Shown in pieces: positions 26,504 to 34,381 of a stretch of DNA of 64,000 nucleotides (position 1 is the stretch's first letter; each line of letters starts with the position of its first letter). The translations under genes were made by a program, and so were the position numbers. The notes under the pieces were generated by a model that was not told where the DNA came from, ran no database searches, and was given only the letters and a program-made list of their open reading frames with translations. Origin of the DNA: Chlorogloeopsis sp038404745 (GTDB lineage Bacteria > Cyanobacteriota > Cyanobacteriia > Cyanobacteriales > Nostocaceae); NCBI RefSeq assembly GCF_038404745.2, contig NZ_JAYKTT020000012.1, positions 124,001 through 188,000 of the forward strand, read 5' to 3'.

Positions 26504-27093
26504 ATGCCAATGCTGCTCAATAACCGCTATCAAGTAATTCAGACTTTAGGAAGCGGTGGGTTTGGAGAAACATTTTTAGCAGAAGATACCCAAATGCCCT
26601 CTCGTCGTCGCTGTGTAATTAAACAATTAAAACCGATTCAGGATAATCCTCAAGTTCACCAATTGGTACAGCAGCGATTTTAGAAGAATTGGGTGATGGT
26701 AGCGAACAAATTCCTCAGTTGTATGCCTATTTTTTAGAAAATGAGCAATTTTATTTAGTACAAGAGTATATTCAGGGACAAACTTTGACACAGAAAATCC
26801 AACAGCAGAGATTGATGAGTGAGAGTGCAGTGAAAGAAATTTTAATTAGTTTCCAAAGTAATAAACGTCTTCACCCTCAAGGTTATCTTTCTTACATCGA
26901 TTGGTGGGGAGTTAGGGTTCAACAGATAGAAGTAGATAAAGTGAACTTAATAAAAACAGGTACACAAACCGCCACAGTGAATACTCAGTTGAAATATTTG
27001 ATGAAAAATGGAAGAGTAGTTCCTAGTTCTGTAAACTTTTCCCTTTTATGGGATGCCGAAAATAGTGGATGGATTATTGCTGATGCTAAGTAG
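26504..27093 (+). pseudogene. Decayed PknB-like kinase gene (internal deletions)
   Basis: The frame from ATG 26504 encodes a normal kinase N-terminus (LLNNRYQVIQTLGSGGFGETFLAEDTQ...CVIKQLKPI) up to QLVQQRF, then a stop at 26681. There, about 20 bases present in the intact copies (coding ERFxREAAI) are missing. The other frame (26689-27093) resumes with the kinase (GSEQIPQLYAYF to MSESAVKEILIS) and then jumps directly to a C-terminal domain (YLSYIDWWGVRVQQIEV...SGWIIADAK). The catalytic HRD and DFG segments are absent. It therefore cannot encode an active kinase; the second frame could yield a small protein, but that is unlikely. Confidence 0.85.
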
Positions 27094-27208
27094 CTTGCCC
27101 GTAACTTTTAACTCGCATCTGTCGTCTAAGTATTTAATATACATTTGAATATACATTTGAAAGGACGAGTCCCTTAGGTTAGTGTTTCACTGACGCTTTG
27201 AACGGAGC

Positions 27209-29059
27209 ATGACAATAACACAGCTAAACAATCGCTATCAAGTTATTCAGGTACTGGGTGCTGGTGGGTTTGGTGAAACCTTTTTAGCAGAAGATACTTA
27301 TATGCCTTCCCGCCGTCGCTGTGTGATTAAACAACTCAAACCAGTGACAAACGATCCCCAAACCTACAAAATGATTCAACAAAGGTTTGAACGGGAAGCG
27401 GCAATTTTAGAGTATTTGGGTGAAAGCAGCGATCAAATACCTAAACTTTATGCCTACTTTTCAGAGAATGGGCAATTTTACCTGGTTCAGGAATGGATTC
27501 AAGGTCAAACTCTAACAAATATTGTCGAGGCTCAAGGGCCATTAAGTGAAAATAAGGTTAGAGAAATTTTATTGAGTTTGTTGTCAGTTCTAGATTATGT
27601 CCACAGCAAAGGTATTATCCACCGCGATATCAAACCAGACAACATAATTCTGCGCAACCCCCCCGCTTCCAGTACCTCCCCTGATCAAGGAGGGGTTCGG
27701 GGGGGTAAACCTGTCTTAATTGACTTTGGCGCAGTTAAGGAAACGATACGTTCAATAGTCACTTCTCCAGGGCATCTCACTCAATCTTTGGTAATTGGTA
27801 CACCTGGATATATGCCTAGCGAACAAGCTGTAGGACGCCCAGTTTATGCTACTGATATCTATAGTTTGGGCTTGACAGGAATTTATCTTTTGACTGGCAA
27901 GCCGCCCCACGAGTTACAAACGAATCTGCAAACAGGGGAAATTTTGTGGCAGCATCTTGCTCCTGGAGTATCAACACAATTGGCGATGGTTCTCAACCAG
28001 GCAATTAAGCCCCAAGCTAGCGATCGCTACTCCACTGCGAGCAAAATGTTACATGCTTTGCAATCTCTCGGTTCTATTCCTTCGGCACAGTCATATCAGT
28101 CAACTCAATGTACAGTTGCTTTGTCTCCTGTTGCTGCACAAACTCAGCCATTGTCTTCTTCCCAAAAATCTGCTTTTATTCCTGCCTCTACCACAGATAG
28201 AAATTGGCAAAAACCCGCTTTAATTTTTGGTGGTTTGGTTATAGGTGGTTTGATTGGTGGGATCGCGATCGCTAACATCACTCGTCAGCCGCAACCAGAA
28301 ACAACTATTGCTACATCACCCGCACCTGAAACTACACAAGAACCTACTGCAAAAAATCCAACCGTTGCGCCAGAATCTATTGCTCCTACTACCGAACCCG
28401 ACGATACGCCTGTTGCTTCCCAACCTCCCTTAGTGGAACCCACCTCTCCACAGAAACCAATTGCTGTTTCTTCTTCACCTCCAATTGCTTTTACACCCCA
28501 ACCCCAACAACCAACAACTTTTGAACCAGCACCAGAACCCCAGCCACAAGATTCTCAGCCCCCAACAGTTTCTACATCAGAACCAAAACCACCTCAACAA
28601 GACAACCCACCACCCAAGCCGGAAAATCAGCCAGAAGTCACAACAAATACTAATAGTAGCGCAGTACCTGGATTTCCCACAGGTACTGCTGAAAGTACGA
28701 TCACACAAGCATTAGGCAAACCAAGTAAAGTTTCTAGAGGTTTATGGAATACTCGTGCTTATCTTTATCGGTTAAAGCCAAATCGTGTTGATTTAGGTTA
28801 TTTATTTGATCGTAATTCAGGCGTATTACGGCAAACGGAAGTAAGCTTTGCTCAATCTGTCTCACCAGATGTCATGCAATCCACGTTACAGGGAATGTTG
28901 GGGGGTAGCGCTTCTAGTCAAATTAAACAAGGATTGCAAAAAGTATATCAGCGTCAAATTAATGAATATTCTTTTAACACTGGTGGATTAAAAGGTGTGA
29001 TTCAACGCAACAAAGAGGATCAAATTTATATCGGTGTCTGGGATGCAGACTTGCATTAA
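27209..29059 (+). CDS. PknB-like serine/threonine kinase with Pro-rich linker and unnamed C-terminal domain
   Basis: The 616-residue protein has a kinase domain (1-285) with GAGGFGET, Lys41, HRDIKPDN (Asp140), DFGAV (Asp172) and GTPGYMPSEQ. Between the catalytic loop and DFG there is a 14-residue extra stretch (PPASSTSPDQGGVRGG) encoded by a palindromic repeat. A membrane helix (IFGGLVIGGLIGGIAIA, about 345-365) is followed by a long Pro/Gln/Thr-rich linker. A roughly 130-residue C-terminal domain (PGFPTGTAESTITQALGKPSK...YLFDRNSGVLRQTEVSFAQS...IYIGVWDADLH) is shared with the kinase at 29794. The upstream 60 bases also resemble those of that kinase, so the two genes are tandem duplicates. Confidence 0.93.
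   Translation: MTITQLNNRYQVIQVLGAGGFGETFLAEDTYMPSRRRCVIKQLKPVTNDPQTYKMIQQRFEREAAILEYLGESSDQIPKLYAYFSENGQFYLVQEWIQGQTLTNIVEAQGPLSENKVREILLSLLSVLDYVHSKGIIHRDIKPDNIILRNPPASSTSPDQGGVRGGKPVLIDFGAVKETIRSIVTSPGHLTQSLVIGTPGYMPSEQAVGRPVYATDIYSLGLTGIYLLTGKPPHELQTNLQTGEILWQHLAPGVSTQLAMVLNQAIKPQASDRYSTASKMLHALQSLGSIPSAQSYQSTQCTVALSPVAAQTQPLSSSQKSAFIPASTTDRNWQKPALIFGGLVIGGLIGGIAIANITRQPQPETTIATSPAPETTQEPTAKNPTVAPESIAPTTEPDDTPVASQPPLVEPTSPQKPIAVSSSPPIAFTPQPQQPTTFEPAPEPQPQDSQPPTVSTSEPKPPQQDNPPPKPENQPEVTTNTNSSAVPGFPTGTAESTITQALGKPSKVSRGLWNTRAYLYRLKPNRVDLGYLFDRNSGVLRQTEVSFAQSVSPDVMQSTLQGMLGGSASSQIKQGLQKVYQRQINEYSFNTGGLKGVIQRNKEDQIYIGVWDADLH
27657..27706 (+). repeat. Palindromic repeat inserted in frame in the kinase catalytic domain
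   Basis: Seven C (27658-27664) and seven G (27699-27705) form the outer arms; cctcccc (27675-27681) and ggagggg (27689-27695) form the inner arms around tgatcaa. Related kinases in this window lack the segment and read directly from the catalytic loop into PVLIDFG. Elements with ccccccc...aaggagggg...ggggggg layout are dispersed in cyanobacterial genomes. Confidence 0.85.
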
Positions 29060-29062
29060 ACT

Positions 29063-29082
29063 AAGCCTGCTTATGCAGGCTT
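29063..29082 (+). terminator. Probable terminator after the second kinase gene
   Basis: A perfect hairpin has arms aagcctgc and gcaggctt around ttat, followed by a short T-rich stretch. It begins 4 bp after the stop codon. Confidence 0.7.
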
Positions 29083-29425
29083 TACTTGTGTAGTATTTTA
29101 CGTGTTACCAAGTATCTTAAATTCAGTATCTCTAACGACTCAGTTGCTTCAATTATTCTTACTTTTTGGAGCAAGAGTAAAACAGCAAAGGTAAAAGAAG
29201 TTGCTGTGCCATGAGAATTTGAAATTTTTTATATTTTTATAAAATTTCTCAAAAAAACTCAAATTATCTCAAGAATTGATTGTTTATGAGCTATTTAATT
29301 TAGCTATTTATAGAGCTATAGATTGTAAAATATTTAATTTTTGAAGTAGCTTTATTTACTTGGCGAAAAATTGTCTCCTGAGCATTTAAGCTACACTGGA
29401 AGAAGGCGATCGCTTTTACTAGAAC
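29083..29425. other. AT-rich spacer within the kinase array
   Basis: About 340 bp, strongly AT-rich, ending with a HIP1 site (29408). No gene or RNA is seen. It precedes a short kinase-gene remnant. Confidence 0.4.
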
Positions 29426-29503
29426 ATGACAGAATATACATGGCTGGACAATCGCTATACAGTTACTAAGAAACTGGGTGCTGGTGGGTTCGGGGAGCAG
29501 TAA
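29426..29503 (+). pseudogene. Remnant of a kinase gene N-terminus
   Basis: The 25-codon frame reads WLDNRYTVTKKLGAGGFGEQ then stop. It is the first strand and glycine loop of the PknB-like kinases found on both sides, cut off before the ATP-binding Lys. The following 290 bp contain no recognisable kinase sequence, so nearly the whole gene has been lost. Confidence 0.8.
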
Positions 29504-29793
29504 TTGCTCTACTCTGATACGTCAAATTGCACATTTTTTGGTTAAGTCATCTTTCGTGATTTGTCTTTTTTAAAATCAAAGATTCAAGGACAAATGACAA
29601 TCTGAACTATATCGAAGCATATTTGCATATCACATAACTCATATCTATTCATCTACCTAATTGCAGACTTTATAGATAGCAAAATAAGTATTTTTCTCTG
29701 TGAACTTTATTTCTTGAACGGGAAGCTTTGTCCCTATGCATTTGATAAACATTTAAAGATGGTGAGGAGTTTCACTAACACTATGAATGGAGC

Positions 29794-31545
29794 ATGACAA
29801 AGCTGCTGAACAATCGCTATCAAGTTATCCAGATACTGGGTATTGGTGGGTTTAGTGAAACCTTTTTGGCAGAAGATACCCATCTGCCTTCTCGCCGTCG
29901 TTGCGTGATTAAGCAGCTCAAACCAATAACAAATGATCCAAAAATTTACCCAAAAATTCAGCGGCGATTTGAACGGGAAGCAACCACTCTAGAGTATCTA
30001 GGTGAAGGTAGTGATCAAATTCCCAAGCTATATGCTTACTTTTCTGAAAATGGACAGTTTTATCTTGTTCAGGAATGGATTAAAGGTCAAACCCTTTCAA
30101 GTATTATTAAATCTCAAGGTTCACTGGCCGAAACAGCAGTTAGAGAAATTTTATTAAGTTTGCTGCCTGTTTTAAATTACATTCACAGTAAAGGCATCAT
30201 CCATAGAGATATCAAGCCAGATAACATCATTCTCTGCTCCTCTAATATCAAGCCCGTGCTGATCGATTTTGGTGCAGTTAAGGAAACAATACGTTCAGTA
30301 GAGAATTCGCCAGGATACACTACTCAATCATTGGTGATGGGTACACCAGGATATATGCCCAGCGAACAAGTTGTAGGACGTCCAGTTTACGCTACAGATA
30401 TTTATAGCTTAGGCTTAACAGCTATTTATTTACTGACTGGCAAACATCCACGGGAGCTAAAAACCAATCCGCAAACTGGTGAAATACTTTGGCAACATTA
30501 TGCTCTTGGGGTATCGCCGCCATTGGCAATGATACTTAACCGGGCAATTAAACCCCAAGCTAGCGATCGCTACACTACCGCGAGCAAAATGCTAGATGCT
30601 TTGCAGTCTTATTCCCCTACACCAACAACAACTGCAACCCAACCCATTGTCACCTCGATCCCTGCTTTTAGTGCAGCATCTCAGGAAACTCAGCTATTGC
30701 CTTCCCATCACAAAACTCCAGTTACCCTTACCTATTCCATTCCTAGAAAGTGGCAAAAGCCAACTTGGATTGTTGGCAGTTTGGTTGCAGCTGGCTTGAT
30801 TGGTGGGCTTGCGATCGTTAATATTACCCGCAAGCCAGAGTCTGCCAACTCACCAATATTACCCACACCGCTTTCAACAGATACATCTCCTTTGCCAAAA
30901 TTCCCCGCTTCTAATCCTGAGGAAGCTAATCCACCTGTAAATTCGCAATCACCACCAAAACAACAGCAATCTAATCCTGCACCTTCTGTACCTACTCCAT
31001 CAGAGCCTGAAGATACTGCTAAATTTCCAGTAGCACCAGCGCCGCCAGCTACAGTTTCTAAACCACAAAATAACGTGCCTCGCAATCAATCTAGCACTAT
31101 CGGCACGCAGAAAATCCCAGGATTTTCTGTGGGTACGCAAAGAAGTATTGTAGAAGCTGCCCTTGGCAAACCAAGCCAAGATTCAAGAGGTATTTGGCGC
31201 AATACTCGTGCTGTCAGTTATATATTAGTGCCAAATCGCATTCATCTTGGCTACTTATTTGACCGTAATTCTGGCAGAATTCGCCAAACAGAGGTAGCTT
31301 TTGCTCAATCTATAGACTTTCAAGTTATGCTATCAACTTTGGAGAGAATGTTAGGGCGTCAAGTTACAGAAGAAATTAGGCAAGGATTGCTACAAGTGCG
31401 ACAGCGGCGGTTGGATAATTTTCGTTTTGCGATCAGTTCCTTAAAAGGGCAGATCGTACGTCAAGAGTGTGGCTTGATTTACATCAGCGTATGGGATTCA
31501 GACTTACATGATTTTGTCAATCCTGCTGATGCAAGAAAGTGTTGA
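29794..31545 (+). CDS. PknB-like serine/threonine kinase, tandem duplicate
   Basis: The 583-residue protein has Lys40, HRDIKPDN (Asp139), DFGAV (Asp158) and GTPGYMPSEQ. Its glycine loop reads GIGGFSET, with Ser in place of the third Gly. A membrane helix (WIVGSLVAAGLIGGLAIV) lies near residue 330-350, followed by a Pro/Ser-rich linker and the same C-terminal domain as the 27209 kinase (PGFSVGTQRSIVEAALGKPSQ...YLFDRNSGRIRQTEVAFAQS...IYISVWDSDLH). The insertion seen in the 27209 kinase is absent. It is convergent with rplL. Confidence 0.93.
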   Translation: MTKLLNNRYQVIQILGIGGFSETFLAEDTHLPSRRRCVIKQLKPITNDPKIYPKIQRRFEREATTLEYLGEGSDQIPKLYAYFSENGQFYLVQEWIKGQTLSSIIKSQGSLAETAVREILLSLLPVLNYIHSKGIIHRDIKPDNIILCSSNIKPVLIDFGAVKETIRSVENSPGYTTQSLVMGTPGYMPSEQVVGRPVYATDIYSLGLTAIYLLTGKHPRELKTNPQTGEILWQHYALGVSPPLAMILNRAIKPQASDRYTTASKMLDALQSYSPTPTTTATQPIVTSIPAFSAASQETQLLPSHHKTPVTLTYSIPRKWQKPTWIVGSLVAAGLIGGLAIVNITRKPESANSPILPTPLSTDTSPLPKFPASNPEEANPPVNSQSPPKQQQSNPAPSVPTPSEPEDTAKFPVAPAPPATVSKPQNNVPRNQSSTIGTQKIPGFSVGTQRSIVEAALGKPSQDSRGIWRNTRAVSYILVPNRIHLGYLFDRNSGRIRQTEVAFAQSIDFQVMLSTLERMLGRQVTEEIRQGLLQVRQRRLDNFRFAISSLKGQIVRQECGLIYISVWDSDLHDFVNPADARKC

Positions 31546-31564
31546 GCCTAAAATTATAGGATTT

Positions 31565-31590
31565 AAAAAAGGAGCCTCAGTTAGGCTCCT
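31565..31590 (-). terminator. Terminator of the ribosomal protein operon (after rplL)
   Basis: On the minus strand, aggagcc and ggctcct arms around taactga are followed directly by tttttt. It lies 33 bp past the rplL stop. In the other direction it could also stop transcription from the kinase gene. Confidence 0.85.
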
Positions 31591-31622
31591 GTAAAATCTT
31601 CCAAAACTGGGACAAATATTGA

Positions 31623-32018
31623 CTATTTCACAGTCACTTTAGCACCAGCTTCTTCGATCCGCTTCTTAGCATCTTCGGCAGCTTCCTTAGCAATAGCTTC
31701 CTTAACAGGCTTAGGTGCAGATTCTACCAAATCTTTGGCTTCCTTGAGACCCAAACCGGTTAATTCCCGTACAACCTTGAGTACGGCAATCTTCTTATCG
31801 GCTGGAACAGATTCAAGAATTACATCAAACTCAGTTTTCTCTTCTGGTGCTTCAGCAGGTGCAGCAGCAGCACCAGGAGCAGCCATCATCATCATGCCAC
31901 CAGCAGGAGCAGCAGCACTAACACCGAAGGCTTCTTCAATTTGCTTGACTAACTCAGCGGCTTCCAGCAAACTTAGGGTTTTCAATTTTTCCAAAATTTC
32001 ATCAGTTGCTGCGGACAT
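31623..32018 (-). CDS. rplL: 50S ribosomal protein L7/L12
   Basis: Starting at the ATG at 32018 (preceded by ggagtt), the 131-residue protein reads MSAATDEILEKLKTLSLLEAAELVKQIEEAFGV, an Ala/Gly/Met-rich hinge (PAGGMMMMAAPGAAAAPAEAP) and the conserved C-terminal domain (KIAVLKVVRELTGLGLKEAKDLVESAPKPVKEA). An upstream in-frame ATG at 32072 would start inside a dispersed palindromic repeat and is rejected. L7/L12 forms the ribosomal stalk with L10 and recruits translation GTPases. It is last in the operon. Confidence 0.97.
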   Translation of the reverse strand: MSAATDEILEKLKTLSLLEAAELVKQIEEAFGVSAAAPAGGMMMMAAPGAAAAPAEAPEEKTEFDVILESVPADKKIAVLKVVRELTGLGLKEAKDLVESAPKPVKEAIAKEAAEDAKKRIEEAGAKVTVK

Positions 32019-32055
32019 TGATATAACTCCTGTAATGTGAATTTGTTGTTTGTTT

Positions 32056-32122
32056 GTAGGGGCGGGTTTCATTGATTACTTTCGTTTCAAACCGATGATT
32101 TATCTTCTAAACCCGCCCCTAC
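32056..32122 (-). repeat. Dispersed palindromic repeat, copy A (between rplJ and rplL)
   Basis: The ends gtaggggcgggttt and aaacccgcccctac are perfect inverted repeats, and the inner part (aaaccgatgatttatcttct) is shared with copies at 32803-32868 (opposite orientation) and 63236-63302. TTAGTAGTTAG-type tandem words follow directly. Confidence 0.85.
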
Positions 32123-32148
32123 AGTAGTTAGTAGTTGTTTTATTACTA

Positions 32149-32694
32149 CTAACCACTAACTTCTTCGCCGCCTTTGTCTTTGTCGACATATGCCTGTAAA
32201 GCACGAGCCAGCGAACTGGGAACCTCGTTGACTCCAACGGCAATCTTTGTTGCCAAAGCGTTGATTGCTCCAGCAATTTGCGCCATGAGTTGCTCTTTGG
32301 AAGGTAAATCACCTAGCGCCTTGACATCTGGTTCTTTGAGCAGACGCCCTTCCATGACGCCGCCACGAAGTTCTGTCTTCTTGGTAGCTTTCTGGAAATC
32401 TTGGTAAGCCTTAATTGCAGCAGAGAAATCCTCTTTTATTAACAAAAAGGCGGAAGAACCCTTGAGCAATTCCGACATTGGTTGCCATTTTTCATCTTCT
32501 TGAATGGCAATCCCCATTAGGGTATTTTTTGTCACCTTACAAACCGTACCAGTTGGTCGTAAGCGCCTACGCAAGTCAGTAATTTCGGCAACCGTTAGCC
32601 CCTGGTAGTCAATAACCAGTGCTAATTGTGACTCACCTAAAGTTTCTTTGAGTTCACTCACGATCGCTTGTTTATTTTCTATAGTTCTACCCAT
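32149..32694 (-). CDS. rplJ: 50S ribosomal protein L10
   Basis: The 181-residue protein reads MGRTIENKQAIVSELKETLGESQLALVIDYQGLTVAEITDLRRRLRPTGTVCKVTKNTL, a standard L10 N-domain, with the L7/L12-binding helix at the C-terminus (IAVGVNEVPSSLARALQAY). A strong ribosome-binding site (aaggagg) precedes the ATG. L10 anchors the L12 dimers and, in known systems, represses its own operon by binding a leader RNA; such a leader is visible at about 33015-33070. Confidence 0.97.
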   Translation of the reverse strand: MGRTIENKQAIVSELKETLGESQLALVIDYQGLTVAEITDLRRRLRPTGTVCKVTKNTLMGIAIQEDEKWQPMSELLKGSSAFLLIKEDFSAAIKAYQDFQKATKKTELRGGVMEGRLLKEPDVKALGDLPSKEQLMAQIAGAINALATKIAVGVNEVPSSLARALQAYVDKDKGGEEVSG

Positions 32695-32736
32695 TCTTGT
32701 CTCACCTCCTTGAAAGGGGTTTTGTCGGTATATAGT

Positions 32737-32868
32737 AGGGGCGGATTTCCTCTGCTATAAGCAATTAACTAAGTCAACCCGTCCACATAGTAGTTTTGTC
32801 GAGTAGGGGCGGGTTAGAAGATAAATAGTCTGTTTAAACCGAAAGATAATCAGCAAAACCCGCCCCTA
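32737..32868 (+). repeat. Dispersed palindromic repeat copy B plus a degenerate copy (between rplA and rplJ)
   Basis: Copy B (32803-32868) runs from gtaggggcgggtt to aacccgcccctat and matches copy A in reverse orientation (gaagataaat and aaaccgaaag inner words). Just before it, 32737-32785 has similar but eroded ends (gtaggggcggattt and caacccgtccac), suggesting an older copy side by side. Confidence 0.8.
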
Positions 32869-32903
32869 TTAACTACTAACCACTAACCAACTCCGAAAAC
32901 AAT

Positions 32904-32930
32904 AAACCCCAGCTGCGAAAGCCGGGGTTT
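32904..32930 (-). promoter_or_regulatory. Attenuator-like hairpin in the rplJ leader
   Basis: On the minus strand, aaaccccggc and a matching gctggggttt enclose tttcgca, followed by attgtttt. The hairpin sits downstream of the L10 leader motif and upstream of rplJ, so it could be the terminator half of an attenuation switch or a processing site that lowers read-through from rplA. Confidence 0.6.
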
Positions 32931-33014
32931 AACTTGAGGGGCAATTTTTGAAACGCCTGATTCCTAACGCCAGAATGCTCACACCTTCACTAGGTGAAAC
33001 TTCAAGCAATTGGG

Positions 33015-33070
33015 ATACAAACCTCGGCAGGATATTAAGCCAATGGCACCTGCTGTCTCCGGCTTTGGTT
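33015..33070 (-). promoter_or_regulatory. Ribosomal protein L10 leader (autoregulatory RNA)
   Basis: The transcript (minus strand) contains gacagcaggtgcc, then ggcttaatatcctgccgagg: the two halves pair through agcagg/cctgc with the conserved TTAATATCCTGCCGAGG segment of the known L10 leader. It lies in the 430-bp gap between rplA and rplJ. Binding by the L10-L12 complex would repress rplJ-rplL expression. Confidence 0.85.
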
Positions 33071-33128
33071 ATTTAGTTTTGTCCTTTGCCATTTGTCCTT
33101 TGTTTTTTACCAATGACTAATGACTAAT

Positions 33129-33845
33129 TTATGCCGCTTCAGTTAATTTCATATCGCGCAGGGCGTTGATATCAACTTTAATTGATGGCCCCATTGTGGC
33201 AGACACATACACTGTGCGCCAATAACGGCCTTTGGCTCCTGAAGGACGGTTGCGGTCGATAGTTTCTTGCAACGCCTTTAAGTTTACCAGTAAATCTTCT
33301 GGTGAGAAGGATGCCTTACCAAACATAACATGCACAATACCTGTGCGATCGGCACGAAATTCTAGTTTACCAGCTTTGAATTCAGCGATCGCACTTGCGA
33401 TGTCAAATGTTACTGTTCCACCCTTTGGCGATGGCATCAAGCCACGAGGGCCGAGTAATTTACCAAGCTTTGCCACTTGCGGCATCACATCCGGTGTGGC
33501 AATCAGCTTGTCAAAGTCCATTCTGCCTTTTTGAATTTCGTCAATCAGTTCTTCGGAACCGACAACATCAGCACCTGCATTAGTTGCTTCTGTTACTTTT
33601 TCCCCTCTAGCAATAACTGCCACTCGCACTTCTTGTCCAGTACCTTTGGGCAGTACTACTGTTGTCCGCAGTTGTTGATCGGTGTACTTTGGATCGATTC
33701 CCAACCGAATGTGTGCTTCAGCTGCTTCGGGAAATTTGGCTGTTGCTGTCTCTTTTAAAAGATTTAGAGCATCGACGGGAGCATACTCCCTATCTTCAAC
33801 TTTTTCTAGTAGCGCCTGCAAGCGCCGCGATACTTTTTTTGCCAT
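33129..33845 (-). CDS. rplA: 50S ribosomal protein L1
   Basis: The 238-residue protein begins MAKKVSRRLQALLEKVEDREYAPVDALNLLKETA and includes the L1 signature region (IDEIQKGRMDFDKLIATPDVMPQVAKLGKLLGPRGLMPSPKGGTV). L1 binds 23S rRNA at the mobile stalk and often autoregulates rplK-rplA. It follows rplK by about 100 bp that contain TTAGTAGTTAG-type tandem repeats. Confidence 0.98.
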   Translation of the reverse strand: MAKKVSRRLQALLEKVEDREYAPVDALNLLKETATAKFPEAAEAHIRLGIDPKYTDQQLRTTVVLPKGTGQEVRVAVIARGEKVTEATNAGADVVGSEELIDEIQKGRMDFDKLIATPDVMPQVAKLGKLLGPRGLMPSPKGGTVTFDIASAIAEFKAGKLEFRADRTGIVHVMFGKASFSPEDLLVNLKALQETIDRNRPSGAKGRYWRTVYVSATMGPSIKVDINALRDMKLTEAA

Positions 33846-33904
33846 TTTTCTCTCCTGGGGTAATTAGCGAGGTAAATTCTCTCCCCCGATAAAGTTTTGC
33901 TTGT

Positions 33905-33950
33905 TGGTTGTTAGTTTGTTACCACTAACTACTAACTACTAACCACTAAC
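33905..33950. repeat. Heptamer-type tandem repeat between rplK and rplA
   Basis: The words ccactaa, ctactaa and ccactaa alternate from about 33919 to 33950. Similar words occur at 32122-32160, 32868-32890, 58255-58340 and 63203-63390, always outside genes. It is a short tandemly repeated repetitive sequence, not a CRISPR array. Confidence 0.7.
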
Positions 33951-34375
33951 TAATCTGTGATAGTCACGCCCATATTCTTGGCAGTGCCTGCAATAATTTT
34001 CATTGCCGCATCAATATCATTGGCATTGAGATCGGGCAATTTAGTTTGAGCAATCTGCCGTAGTTGTTCTTGTGTAATTGACCCAACTTTTCTTTTGTTA
34101 GGTTCACTAGAACCTTTATCGATTTTTGCTGCTTTAGTAATCAACACCGATGCTGGGGGTGTCTTGAGTACAAATGTGAAACTCCGATCTTCATAAACCG
34201 AAATTTCTACAGGTATTACCGTCCCAGCTTGGTCTGCTGTTTTGGCGTTGTACTCCTTACAAAACATCATGATGTTAACGCCATGCTGACCCAGGGCAGG
34301 GCCAACTGGCGGTGCTGGGTTGGCTTTCCCAGCATTAAGGGCCAGTTTAATGACCGCTACTACTTTTTTCGCCAT
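33950..34375 (-). CDS. rplK: 50S ribosomal protein L11
   Basis: The 141-residue protein reads MAKKVVAVIKLALNAGKANPAPPVGPALGQHGVNIMMFCKEYNAKT with the C-terminal RNA-binding domain (GSITQEQLRQIAQTKLPDLNANDIDAAMKIIAGTAKNMGV). It is full length. It lies 6 bp after nusG and is cotranscribed with it. L11 forms the GTPase-associated centre. Confidence 0.98.
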   Translation of the reverse strand: MAKKVVAVIKLALNAGKANPAPPVGPALGQHGVNIMMFCKEYNAKTADQAGTVIPVEISVYEDRSFTFVLKTPPASVLITKAAKIDKGSSEPNKRKVGSITQEQLRQIAQTKLPDLNANDIDAAMKIIAGTAKNMGVTITD

Positions 34376-34381
34376 TTCTAA

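Noticed and set aside
33905..33950. Possible CRISPR array in the TTAGTAGTTAG-type repeats
   Set aside because: Units are 7-11 bases and contiguous without unique spacers, and no cas genes are present; these are short tandem repeats.
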